From: Rossellomorea aquimaris
GTDB taxonomy: Bacteria; Bacillota; Bacilli; Bacillales; Fictibacillaceae
Length of the DNA: 64,000 nucleotides
Assembly (NCBI GenBank): GCA_020524245.1
Contig: JAIVLN010000002.1
Coordinates: 1 to 64,000, forward strand
Direction: 5' to 3'
Part shown: one piece after another, positions 8,062 to 16,165 of the stretch
How the letters are laid out: each line of letters starts with the position of its first letter
How positions within the stretch are numbered: position 1 is the stretch's first letter
Made by a program: the position numbers and the translations under genes
Notes under the pieces: generated by a model
What the model was told of the DNA's origin: nothing
Database searches by the model: none
Seen by the model: only the letters and a program-made list of their open reading frames with translations

Positions 8062-8931
8062 ATGTCTATTCAACTAATTGTGGATACAGGTTGTGACCTG
8101 CCTCAGCATATTATCGACGAACATAAGATTGAAGTCCTCCCATTGGTCGTGCATGTGAATGAGGAAGAATATTATGACAAAGAAACGATTCAGCCTTCTT
8201 CTCTTTATACGATGATGAGAGATGGAGCTGTTCCGAAAACGTCACAGGTACCACCTGACCGTATGAAGGAAATGTTTCAAAAATTGGCGGAAAACAATCA
8301 GCCTGCCATTTATCTTACCCTGTCTTCTGGAATTTCAGGTACATATCAGACCGCATGCCTTGTCCGAGATCAACTTGTAGAAGAAGGAATCGAACCGAAC
8401 TTGGAAATCATCGATTCAAAAAGTGCTTCACTTGGATATGGACTGATCGGTTACTACATCGCTCGTAAAATTGAAGAAGGAACGACAGACTTGAATGGTC
8501 TCGTCTCTTTCACACATACCCTCATCGACAAAATACAACACATATTTACAGTAGATGATTTGGAATACCTCGTTCGTGGTGGACGAGTCTCCAAAGCTTC
8601 AGGGTTCGTTGGCGGTTTATTAAAAATCAAGCCTGTCCTCCATATGGAAGAAGGAAAGCTCTTCCCTCTTGAAAAAGTCAGAGGCAGCAAAAAAGTACTT
8701 GGAAGATTGATGGAACTGATTCAAGAACGCGGCAGTGAATTTGAAAATCAAATCGTCGCGATTTCTCATGCGGATGATTTGAACCGTGCAAATGAGTTGA
8801 AAGACATGATCGAAGAACAATTGAAAGTCAAAAATGTCATGGTCAATACGATCGGTTGTGCAATTGGAGCCCATGCCGGACCAGGTACTCTAGCCGTTTA
8901 CTTCTTGGATTCAGCTGTCGATGCAGAATAA
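8062..8931 (+). CDS. yitS: DegV-family fatty-acid-binding protein, YitS-like
   Basis: A 289-residue DegV/FakB-type protein. It starts IVDTGCDLPQH, has TLSSGISGTYQTA in the lipid-head-group site and VDDLEYLVRGGRVSKA, and ends GPGTLAVYF. FakB proteins hand exogenous fatty acids to the FakA kinase, giving acyl phosphate for phospholipid synthesis; that role is inferred from the family. Position beside the YitT and YitU-like genes suggests YitS. GAGGTG lies 6 nt before the ATG. Confidence 0.8.
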   Translation: MSIQLIVDTGCDLPQHIIDEHKIEVLPLVVHVNEEEYYDKETIQPSSLYTMMRDGAVPKTSQVPPDRMKEMFQKLAENNQPAIYLTLSSGISGTYQTACLVRDQLVEEGIEPNLEIIDSKSASLGYGLIGYYIARKIEEGTTDLNGLVSFTHTLIDKIQHIFTVDDLEYLVRGGRVSKASGFVGGLLKIKPVLHMEEGKLFPLEKVRGSKKVLGRLMELIQERGSEFENQIVAISHADDLNRANELKDMIEEQLKVKNVMVNTIGCAIGAHAGPGTLAVYFLDSAVDAE

Positions 8932-8939
8932 TTCCTTGG

Positions 8940-8964
8940 CTTAACGTTTAGATTAAACGTTAAG
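8940..8964. promoter_or_regulatory. 11-bp palindrome touching the RBS of a 43-codon ORF
   Basis: Perfect arms CTTAACGTTTA and TAAACGTTAAG have a 3-base centre; the last arm runs into the AAGGAGG ribosome binding site at 8962-8968. It could be an operator, or an mRNA hairpin that masks the site. No T tract follows, so it is not a normal terminator of the DegV gene. Confidence 0.5.
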
Positions 8965-8975
8965 GAGGGATTCGG

Positions 8976-9107
8976 ATGTCGAACACGAAAGATAACGACA
9001 AGAAGAAAGTGGATAACCAAGCACGGCAAGAACAAAAAAATGAAATGCAGGATGCCAATATCAAAAAAGGCTCAAGACAATATTCGAAGAAAACGGATCA
9101 TTTATAA
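8976..9107 (+). CDS. Small hydrophilic protein, 43 residues
   Basis: ATG at 8976 with TAAGGAGGG 6-7 nt upstream opens a 43-codon frame: MSNTKDNDKKKVDNQ... ending KKTDHL. It is very rich in Lys, Asp, Gln and Asn, with no hydrophobic segment, similar in style to small spore or stress proteins of Bacillaceae, but I do not recognise a family. It is 44 bases after the DegV gene and is preceded by a perfect palindrome. A GC-rich hairpin with TTTTTC follows at about 9118-9161. Confidence 0.6.
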   Translation: MSNTKDNDKKKVDNQARQEQKNEMQDANIKKGSRQYSKKTDHL

Positions 9108-9115
9108 GAAACACG

Positions 9116-9162
9116 GAAGGCAGTTGCCCCCTCAACCATATGGCGGGTCGCTGCCCTTTTTC
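9116..9162 (+). terminator. Possible terminator after the 43-codon ORF
   Basis: GGCAG pairs with CTGCC around an imperfect inner stem, followed by CTTTTTCAT. The inner stem is interrupted, so confidence is moderate. It lies at the convergent end of the sigma-factor gene. Confidence 0.5.
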
Positions 9163-9643
9163 ATATGTTGTTCATTGCATGCCCTTTTATCCTTAATTTA
9201 GCAAGTGTGGTCTTTCTCCAAGAACGGACGGTTTCATATGAGACCCCTTCCCTTTCTGCCAACTCTTTCTGACTCCCCTGATGAATCAGTACGAACTTCA
9301 CATACAGCCGCTCCCTTCCGGACAAGTTTTTCATGTACTCCTCAACAATCATAGATTCCAGAAAAGGCACTTCATATCCTGAGATCGTATCGAGAAGTTG
9401 ATCTGAAGCTTCTGTAGTAACAAAGGATGATTGGTTCAACCTTTGCAGGATTCTACCAGTGATATAAGAACGGGCGTACGAAGGAAAATGCCCTTTGTCT
9501 GAGTCGTATCTTTCATAAGCTTCCCATAGTGCAATACTTCCGATTTGAAAAAGTTCATCATAAACGTCGACATAATGGAATCGTTTAATCGTCTTTTTGA
9601 TAAGCGGTTCATACTGGTTCAATATCTTTTCGAAACTTTCCAC
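9161..9643 (-). CDS. Sigma-70-family RNA polymerase sigma factor
   Basis: A 160-residue factor with region 2 (DVYDELFQIGSIALWEAYERYDSDKG, then FPSYARSYITGRI, residues about 25-68) and region 4 with a helix-turn-helix (QKELAEREGVSYETVRSWRKTTLAKL) at the C-terminus. Region 3 is absent, as in small alternative sigma factors or phage-type Xpf/ComX-like factors. The start is GTG at 9643 with AGGTGG 6 nt upstream. No anti-sigma gene adjoins it. The target regulon is unknown. Confidence 0.8.
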   Translation of the reverse strand: MESFEKILNQYEPLIKKTIKRFHYVDVYDELFQIGSIALWEAYERYDSDKGHFPSYARSYITGRILQRLNQSSFVTTEASDQLLDTISGYEVPFLESMIVEEYMKNLSGRERLYVKFVLIHQGSQKELAEREGVSYETVRSWRKTTLAKLRIKGHAMNNI

Positions 9644-9861
9644 CGGTTTCCACCTGTTCAGAAAGCATGCTTTCCTGTTATTCCGCGGTACAATCGATTG
9701 TATTTGAAAGAGCGGAAGACTGCTGAAAGGAACTCGATGATTCCAGTGGACAATGCCGAGAGAAGCCTCCTTTTACTCCTTTGTAAATGGACTGTTTTTT
9801 AACAGGAGCTTCAGACAAATTGCTTTTTATGGTTGATCTTTAACTTTTAAAAATATTAACG

Positions 9862-9914
9862 ACATAAAAAACTGAGGATCCGCTCAAGTGTATAACACTC
9901 AAGTGAATCCTCAG
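9862..9914 (-). terminator. Intrinsic terminator of the kinase/ATP-grasp operon
   Basis: A long stem starting CTGAGGATTCACTTGAGTGT on the minus strand pairs with wobbles to its other arm and ends in TTTTTTATG. The 284 bases between the sigma gene and this operon hold nothing else I can support. Confidence 0.9.
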
Positions 9915-9927
9915 CCATTTCTACCCA

Positions 9928-11187
9928 TTAACAAGGACAATAATAGGTCCGTTTAGAGAATGAGTTTTGCAGTTGTCGATAAGCAGGTTCAGGATCATCA
10001 AGCGATTCGACAGCCGTTGTGATCAGCTTGCTTTCGTCCGTTTTATTCTGAAGGATCTCAAGCCACTCTTCTTTACTTAGAATGTCTCCCTCAAATAGCC
10101 CTTCATTGTTTTCTTTCAATTTCTTGTAGTCATTCGTATAAATCCACTTTACTCCAATCGTCGGTTCTAATTCGGAGTATGGGTCACCGTTCACGGCGGA
10201 ATAAAGGAGATGCGGCAAGTTTACTCCGCAATGGATCGGAAGTCCAATCCACTTCCATGGTCTTGTGTTGATATCAAGGAGCTTGTATTCTCCATCCTTC
10301 TGGTCATATAGGAATTCGCATTCTGCAATCCCTTCATAGGAAAATTCCCTTAATACAGAAACCGCTCGGTCCGTCAGTTCAGGAGCTTTAACCGATTGGA
10401 CGAGACAAGTCGTTCCGGAACGTGGTGGATAAATCTCCAATCTTTGTCCCGCGAGAGCACCTCTGAGTTCCTGTTCACTATCCATGTAGATGACAATCGT
10501 GACATAACCGTCTCGTTTGACATCGACGTATTCCTGGGCAATTAACTCAAGTCCGGCATCCTTTGCCTTTTCAGTCATTCCTTCATAATCATCACGATTC
10601 GAAGCAATGAACAATCCTTCTTGGAAAGCATCATAAAACGCACGTTTATTGATCGGCTTCAGTACCATTGGGAAACCGATTTTATCAGGTATGGAAGCTT
10701 CGTTTTCTTGCGTCACTTTTGTGTAACTTGGAACAGGGATAGCTAATTCTTTCGCTCTTTGGTAAAGCTGTGATTTATCGAGTATTTGTTCAATCGTTTC
10801 GTATTTTGAAAAAGGCCAGATATAATACTCAGACAATTGGTCTGCATATTTTGCAAGGGAGAGTGCCCATTCATCCATCGAAGGAATTAACACACACTTT
10901 TCTTCAAAAGCAGGTCCGATGTCCATCAGATATTGTATAAACGCTTTTTCCGCTACAACTGGATTCGGACAAATTCCCCGTTGGGTGACGTATTTTGAGG
11001 AAAAGGCAAGCCCGCGGTCTTCCCGGTCCAGTGCGATGACAGGAATCCCTTTACGACCTAATCCCCTTGCGACAGCTAAACCTGTAATATGTGCATTACA
11101 AATCAAGACTGGTCTTTTTTCGCTAAAAACCGGATCTGCTTCTATCGCTTTTTTTAAATCACTGGCGTTGTAATGAATCGTTGTCAT
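9928..11187 (-). CDS. ATP-grasp carboxylate ligase of unknown substrate
   Basis: A 419-residue protein with an N-terminal Rossmann-like part (RPVLICNAHITGLAVARGLGRKGIPVIALDRE) and a central ATP-grasp fold (GFPMVLKPINKRA, LIAQEYV, GIAECEFLYD, LLDINTRPWKWIGLP). This arrangement resembles carbamoyl-phosphate-synthase-like ligases and D-aspartate/PylC-type enzymes that join a carboxylate to an amine. The C-terminus ends in a CPC motif. AAGGGGACCCTT precedes the ATG, which lies inside the 3' end of the histidine-kinase gene (29-base overlap), so translation is coupled. Substrate and pathway are not recognised. Confidence 0.75.
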   Translation of the reverse strand: MTTIHYNASDLKKAIEADPVFSEKRPVLICNAHITGLAVARGLGRKGIPVIALDREDRGLAFSSKYVTQRGICPNPVVAEKAFIQYLMDIGPAFEEKCVLIPSMDEWALSLAKYADQLSEYYIWPFSKYETIEQILDKSQLYQRAKELAIPVPSYTKVTQENEASIPDKIGFPMVLKPINKRAFYDAFQEGLFIASNRDDYEGMTEKAKDAGLELIAQEYVDVKRDGYVTIVIYMDSEQELRGALAGQRLEIYPPRSGTTCLVQSVKAPELTDRAVSVLREFSYEGIAECEFLYDQKDGEYKLLDINTRPWKWIGLPIHCGVNLPHLLYSAVNGDPYSELEPTIGVKWIYTNDYKKLKENNEGLFEGDILSKEEWLEILQNKTDESKLITTAVESLDDPEPAYRQLQNSFSKRTYYCPC

Positions 11188-12334
11188 AAGGGTCCCCTTT
11201 CTTAGTTACAACCGGAAATGTCATCAGGAAGGTCGTCTCCTCTATAGTGGAGTGAACTTGGATGCTGCCTTTATGCTTTTCTACAATTTGTTTACAAACC
11301 GATAGACCTAGTCCTGTTCCGAGCTGTTTAGTAGAAATGAATGGTTCAAATATATCCTCTAGTAAATGTGCTGGAATAATCGGGCCATTATTCGAGATGT
11401 TCAGATGGATAAGCCCATCAAGTTCGTAGAGTTTGACATTCACCATACGATCATCGTCCATGTTCGAAAGTTCTTCCACTGCATTATTAAGAATGTTGAG
11501 AAGCACTTGTTTCATCTGTTCCTCTACGCCGAACATGTGTAAATCCTTTTCCAATTCATGATAGACATTGATGTTTTCATCCAGAAACCTCGGGTAGAGG
11601 AATTCCAGCATCCTTCTGACGACTTTATCGATAGGGAAGATTTCGGACTCATCGTCCAAACCTTTCATCTTGGAAAGGTACAGGAATTGTGTAATCTTTC
11701 CTTCCAAATTTTCTAACTCTTGTTTGATGATGTTGAAATAAGTACGTGTACCTGGTTTGGCTTCTTTTTCGATCATTTGGATGAAGCCCTTGATTGAAGT
11801 GAGAGGGTTTCTGAATTCATGTGCGAAGCTGGCTGCAATTTGACCCAGAATCGATAAACGGTCGCTATGCATCTCTTGAATGAACAGATTCTTGTTTTGT
11901 ATGATGGAGTCTTTCACATTCGTATACTCTGTAATTGCATGAAACATGTATAAATCAAAGAAATCATTGACTACCAACAAATATTTCATCTGATAGCTTT
12001 CGGATATATCCATTTTACTGAAGACACGATAGATGATGGAGCGTCCAAGATTGATGTTCGAGATGAATTCCCCTATCCCGACATTGGCTTCTACTCTCTC
12101 CCGGGCAACCTTTTTCGTCAACTGGACGATCAAATCCGTTTCTGGATCTCTTATGTATGCTACGATCAAACGAATGGTATGCCCACCGTTGATCGTAACC
12201 TCATCACGGTAAGGATCATCCTCTGAAATGGAGGCTAACTTCAGCCATTCTGACAGAATAGTGTCATGATAACGGTCAAATAGGTCGATCAATTGTTTTG
12301 TTTCATTATTCGTTAATTCGATTTTCATTTTCAT
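11159..12334 (-). CDS. Soluble sensor histidine kinase
   Basis: A 391-residue kinase without membrane segments. Residues 1-140 form a helical N-terminal sensor resembling the HisK_N / RsbR-N type found in Bacillus sporulation-style kinases. The dimerisation box AHEFRNPLTSIKGF carries the phospho-acceptor His172. The ATPase domain shows the N box NILNNAVEEL, an F box-like FEPFISTK and the G2 box GTGLGLSVCKQIV. No response regulator adjoins it. As an orphan kinase it could feed the Spo0 phosphorelay; that is inference from family. It overlaps the ATP-grasp gene by 29 bases. Confidence 0.85.
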   Translation of the reverse strand: MKMKIELTNNETKQLIDLFDRYHDTILSEWLKLASISEDDPYRDEVTINGGHTIRLIVAYIRDPETDLIVQLTKKVARERVEANVGIGEFISNINLGRSIIYRVFSKMDISESYQMKYLLVVNDFFDLYMFHAITEYTNVKDSIIQNKNLFIQEMHSDRLSILGQIAASFAHEFRNPLTSIKGFIQMIEKEAKPGTRTYFNIIKQELENLEGKITQFLYLSKMKGLDDESEIFPIDKVVRRMLEFLYPRFLDENINVYHELEKDLHMFGVEEQMKQVLLNILNNAVEELSNMDDDRMVNVKLYELDGLIHLNISNNGPIIPAHLLEDIFEPFISTKQLGTGLGLSVCKQIVEKHKGSIQVHSTIEETTFLMTFPVVTKKGDPYDNDSLQRQ

Positions 12335-12403
12335 CCCTTAATCTCCCTTAATGCCACTAATACTGCCATTATAACAGAAATAAAAACATTCCGTGGTAAA
12401 GGG

Positions 12404-14020
12404 TTAGCTTATAACCCCTTCAGGAGCGTACACCCTTTTTCCTTTAACCCAAACCTCTTCTACTTGAATGTTATGCAACTCATTCGGGTCTACTTGTAAT
12501 GGATGAGAATCGATGAGTACGAAATCCGCCTGGTACCCTTCTTCTAAACGTCCTTTCGATTTTTCTTGGAATTCCAGAAGCCTTGGTGTAAAAGTGAACG
12601 CTTCAAAGGATTGATTAATGGTTAATTTTTCCGATGGGACCCATCCTCCTTCAGGTTGATGGTTAAGGTCAGTACGATTGACCGCAGCAAACACGGATAC
12701 AAATGGATTAAGGTCACCTATGGGCGCATCCGAACTGAGCGTATAAGGGATTTTGTTTTTTTCTAATGAACCGAATGCGTCGCAAAAAGGTGCGAGTTCC
12801 TCACCGACCCACTTCGCTTTCTCATCATATTCATCTATTAAAAAGGAAGGCTGAACCTCAATGTATGGTTTCAGCTTTCTCATACGATCCAGTAAATCCG
12901 GTCCGAGTGTCTGCGCATGGATGATCCGGTGTTTGAGCTTATCCACATCGACTGCCGGTTGTTCAAGTGCTTCGATTGCCTGTTCCGTAGCACGATCACC
13001 AAGTGCATGCATCGCGACCTGCATGCCATTCTCAGATGCAAGCCGAACGATGTCATTCAGTTCTTGTTGTGAATAAATGAGGTCACCTGCTGTATCCGGT
13101 TTATCATGGTACGGCATTCTCATTGCAGCTGTATGCAAGCGCTGCGTTCCATCCAGGAAGATCTTGATCGATCCTACCTTCACTCTTTCACTTCCGTCAC
13201 CTGTGCGAACTTCAAATTCATCGAGGAAATGATCCAGATCTTCTTTTTGGAAGATATAATAGTGAAGGAATACATCCACAGGCAGTTTCCCTTCTTTTTC
13301 AAGCTCCTGATAGCTCTCCATCAACAATGAATAATCCTTAATGAAATTCAAGTCATCGGTATGGATAGAAGTTATTCCGTATCTAAGTAGATATGGAATG
13401 GCAGCCTCGATCGCCTTTTTCGCTTCGTCTTTCGGTCTCGCCCGGAAATGACGTTTAATGTAATGGACAGCCGTATCTTTGAACCGTCCGTTCCATCCTC
13501 CATTTTCATCTTTTTCAATAAATTGATCAGGAACCATTCTCAAGAAATCCTCTTCTTTTTTCAATTTGTTCAGTACGGTTTCATTGACGACACATTCATG
13601 CCCATCTCGATGCATGAAGAACATCGGTTTATGAAGATGGATTTCTTCTAAGTCTTTTGCAGTCAGTGGATGATCCAAGTCTGGAAAGTCATCGTCCTCC
13701 AAACCACGTCCGATGATCCAATCATGCTCTTCCATGTATGGATAATAATCTCTTACTTCCCTTTTCAGCTCTTCCCATGAGTGGACGCCTCTTAAATCCA
13801 ATTCAACCTTCATCAAACCGTAACGTAGTAAATGCAGATGGGAATCAGTCATGCTCGTCATGATGGTACGTTGATCGGCATCATAGACATGATCTCCTTG
13901 CTCAGGGGAACGACCCTTTCTGATTTCAGATATTGTGCCGCCTTTCACTAAAATGTGATGAACCTGTTCAGGATCATCATCCTTATTGGGTCTATAGAGT
14001 CGAACGTTATCAATAATCAC
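12404..14020 (-). CDS. Metal-dependent amidohydrolase, YtcJ-like
   Basis: A 538-residue amidohydrolase of the YtcJ/long amidohydrolase-3 group. It has the metal-binding TDSHLHL, then FMHRDGH, GITSIHTDDLN, MHALGDRA and SSDAPIGDLNP, and a C-terminal GYQADFVLID beta-sandwich piece. Members hydrolyse cyclic or acyclic amides with unknown natural substrates. The start is the GTG at 14020 (VIIDNVRLY), with AAGGAGG 8 nt upstream; ATGs at 14065 and 14047 have no Shine-Dalgarno site. It diverges from the SDR gene. Confidence 0.8.
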   Translation of the reverse strand: MIIDNVRLYRPNKDDDPEQVHHILVKGGTISEIRKGRSPEQGDHVYDADQRTIMTSMTDSHLHLLRYGLMKVELDLRGVHSWEELKREVRDYYPYMEEHDWIIGRGLEDDDFPDLDHPLTAKDLEEIHLHKPMFFMHRDGHECVVNETVLNKLKKEEDFLRMVPDQFIEKDENGGWNGRFKDTAVHYIKRHFRARPKDEAKKAIEAAIPYLLRYGITSIHTDDLNFIKDYSLLMESYQELEKEGKLPVDVFLHYYIFQKEDLDHFLDEFEVRTGDGSERVKVGSIKIFLDGTQRLHTAAMRMPYHDKPDTAGDLIYSQQELNDIVRLASENGMQVAMHALGDRATEQAIEALEQPAVDVDKLKHRIIHAQTLGPDLLDRMRKLKPYIEVQPSFLIDEYDEKAKWVGEELAPFCDAFGSLEKNKIPYTLSSDAPIGDLNPFVSVFAAVNRTDLNHQPEGGWVPSEKLTINQSFEAFTFTPRLLEFQEKSKGRLEEGYQADFVLIDSHPLQVDPNELHNIQVEEVWVKGKRVYAPEGVIS

Positions 14021-14179
14021 TACCCATTCCTCCTTAACAATTGTCATTATCCCCTTCCCTAACAAATGAGACCTTCAAACTATAATAAAGTCAATGATTA
14101 GAATTGTATAAAAAGGCAATAGTATAAGGAACGATTTTGTGTAGCTTATATTGATAAAAGGAAAGGGGAAAATCATACG

Positions 14180-15067
14180 ATGTTTCAGCCTATTTTCTTC
14201 TCACCTCATGAAGAAAAACCGACCGGACAACCACCTCAGCATCAGGGCCATCAACCAGGCACCGAATCTGAAATGGTCCCAATCCCACAAACCGAGGACA
14301 GTTATTACAAGGGTAGCGGCAAGTTAAAAGGTAAGAAAGCCATCATTACAGGTGGTGACAGCGGAATCGGAAAAGCGGTCGCAATTCTTTATGCCAAAGA
14401 AGGGGCTGACGTTGCTGTCATGTATTTGAATGAGCATGAAGATGCTAATGAAACGAAGCGACAAGTGGAGGAAGAAGGACAACGATGTCTTCTCATCGCC
14501 GGGGATGTTGGTGACCAGGCCTTTTGTGAAAACGCTGTGGAACAGGTGATGGCAGAGTTCGGAGCGATTGATATCCTCGTGAACAATGCGGCAGAACAGC
14601 ACCCGAAGAACGGAATCGAAGAGATCGACCAGGAACAGCTGGAACGGACCTTCCGAACGAATATCTTCTCCTGCTTTTATATGACGAAAGCCGTGCTTCC
14701 ACATTTGAAAAACGGCAGTACAATCATCAATACGACATCCGTTACTGCTTATAAAGGAAACGACCATCTAATCGACTATTCCTGCACGAAAGGGGCTATG
14801 GTCGCGTTCACCCGATCCTTATCTGAAAATCTCGTTTCCAAGGGAATCCGTGTGAATGGCGTTGCACCAGGTCCGATTTGGACACCGCTCATCCCCTCAA
14901 CGTTCGATGCCCAACACGTTGGAGAGTTCGGAAAAAACACACCGATGGGACGACCAGGACAACCGGACGAAGTCGCTCCTAGCTATGTCTTCCTTGCTTC
15001 AGATGACTCAACTTACATTTCCGGACAAATGATCCATGTAAATGGCGGAATCATCGTCAGTGGATGA
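14180..15067 (+). CDS. SDR oxidoreductase, YdaD/GSP39-like
   Basis: A 295-residue short-chain dehydrogenase with a Pro/Gln-rich N-terminal extension of about 45 residues, the NAD(P)-binding TGGDSGIGKAVA, the NNAAEQ motif, catalytic Ser (NTTSVTAYKG), YSCTKGA (Tyr/Lys) and the C-terminal YISGQMIHVNGG. This extended type matches B. subtilis general stress protein 39 (YdaD) and relatives. The substrate is unknown. GAAAGGGGA precedes the ATG. I looked for a SigB promoter but found none that fits well. Confidence 0.85.
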   Translation: MFQPIFFSPHEEKPTGQPPQHQGHQPGTESEMVPIPQTEDSYYKGSGKLKGKKAIITGGDSGIGKAVAILYAKEGADVAVMYLNEHEDANETKRQVEEEGQRCLLIAGDVGDQAFCENAVEQVMAEFGAIDILVNNAAEQHPKNGIEEIDQEQLERTFRTNIFSCFYMTKAVLPHLKNGSTIINTTSVTAYKGNDHLIDYSCTKGAMVAFTRSLSENLVSKGIRVNGVAPGPIWTPLIPSTFDAQHVGEFGKNTPMGRPGQPDEVAPSYVFLASDDSTYISGQMIHVNGGIIVSG

Positions 15068-15076
15068 CGATTACGT

Positions 15077-15108
15077 AAAGCGGCTCTTGTGGAGCCGCTT
15101 TTTTTATT
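15077..15108 (+). terminator. Intrinsic terminator after the SDR gene
   Basis: AAAGCGGCTC / GAGCCGCTTT hairpin with a 5-base loop, ending in seven T. The 20-nt repeat array begins 20 bases later. Confidence 0.93.
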
Positions 15109-15128
15109 GGGATGGTGAAAGATCGGTT

Positions 15129-15248
15129 TGGGCTATATTTTCGGATTTTGGGCTATATTTTCTGATTCTGGGCTATAATTTCGAAATCTGGGCTATATTT
15201 TCTGAATCTGGGCTATATTTTCGAAATCTGGGCTATAATCCCCTGATG
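15129..15248 (+). repeat. 20-nt tandem array A (six units)
   Basis: Six head-to-tail units of exactly 20 bases start at 15129, 15149, 15169, 15189, 15209 and 15229. The core TGGGCTATAWTTTC is nearly invariant and the last six or seven positions vary (GGATTT, TGATTC, GAAATC, TGAATC); the last unit is degenerate after TGGGCTATAAT. The array sits between the SDR terminator and the Ku gene, whose start is 98 bases further on. A second array of the same family, inverted in the window, lies at 28281-28440. Confidence 0.9.
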
Positions 15249-15346
15249 TCGTGGTCTGCTTTCTCCTTTTAGTAAAAACTGGTGATTATGGAATCGTCCT
15301 TCTCCGCTCACATTAAGGAGTAAAAGGATGAAGGGAATGCCTCGGT

Positions 15347-16165
15347 ATGCATACAATGTGGAAAGGCTCCATCAGCTTCGGTCTAGTGACGATACCGATC
15401 AAGCTATTTGCAGCCACTGAAAATAAAGACATTAAAATGAGACAGCTCCATAAAGAAGACCATAGTCCTATCAAGTATGAAAAAACTTGTACAGGCTGTG
15501 AAAAATCATTGGAACAGAACGAAATCGTTAAAGCATATGAATATGAACCGAACAAGTTCGTTGAACTGGAAAAAGAAGAAATGGATGCCCTCGCCAAAGA
15601 GCAGACGAAGTCGATTGAAATTATGGATTTCGTAAACTTGTCTGAGGTGGATCCGATTTATTTCGATCGCTCGTACTTCATCGGTCCGGGTGAAAACGGC
15701 TCGAAACCATACACGCTCTTGAAAACAGCTATGGAAGAGTCCGGCAAGATTGGAATTGCAAAAGTGATGATTCGCTCTAAACAACACCTCTCTGTCGTCC
15801 GTGTTTATGAAAAAGGACTGTTGCTGGAAACGATTCATTTTCCAGATGAAGTTCGTAACATCGATCTTGTTCCTGACATTCCTGAAGATATGGAATTGAA
15901 CGATAAAGAATTGAAAATGGCGATCCAACTGATTGAACAGCTCACCACTGAATTCGACCCGGAAAAATATCAGGATGATTATCGCGAAGCCCTGATGGAA
16001 GCCATCCAAAGCAAAGTCAAAGGCGAGCAGATCAAGGTCGCGAAACAGCGCCCTAAAGCAGATGTCGTCGACCTTATGGATGCCCTCCAAGCAAGTATTG
16101 ATGATACGAAGCCGAAAAAGAAGAAAACGACACGTAGCCGTAAGAAAAAAGCGAGCAGTGAATGA
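15347..16165 (+). CDS. ykoV: Ku homodimer, non-homologous end joining
   Basis: A 272-residue bacterial Ku starting MHTMWKGSISFGLV, the family hallmark. It has the bridging core (LSEVDPIYFDRSYFIGP, GIAKVMIRSKQHLSVVR) and a Lys/Arg-rich C-terminal tail (KKKKTTRSRKKK) that binds DNA. Ku encircles broken DNA ends and recruits LigD, mainly in spores in B. subtilis. The best Shine-Dalgarno site (AAGGAG, 15315) points to an out-of-frame ATG at 15328 that opens a 30-codon overlapping frame; Ku itself has only a weaker AAGGGA 10 nt upstream. Its stop overlaps the ligase ATG by 4 bases. Confidence 0.93.
   Translation: MHTMWKGSISFGLVTIPIKLFAATENKDIKMRQLHKEDHSPIKYEKTCTGCEKSLEQNEIVKAYEYEPNKFVELEKEEMDALAKEQTKSIEIMDFVNLSEVDPIYFDRSYFIGPGENGSKPYTLLKTAMEESGKIGIAKVMIRSKQHLSVVRVYEKGLLLETIHFPDEVRNIDLVPDIPEDMELNDKELKMAIQLIEQLTTEFDPEKYQDDYREALMEAIQSKVKGEQIKVAKQRPKADVVDLMDALQASIDDTKPKKKKTTRSRKKKASSE

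Noticed and set aside
14066-14179. SigB promoter for the stress-type SDR gene
   Set aside because: No pair of GTTT-like and GGGTAT-like boxes at the correct distance was found.
15042-15272. Open frame of 76 codons running through array A, giving a repeating LGYN/WAIF peptide
   Set aside because: It has no Shine-Dalgarno site, starts inside the SDR gene and is open only because the 20-nt unit lacks stops in that frame; the terminator at 15077 lies inside it.
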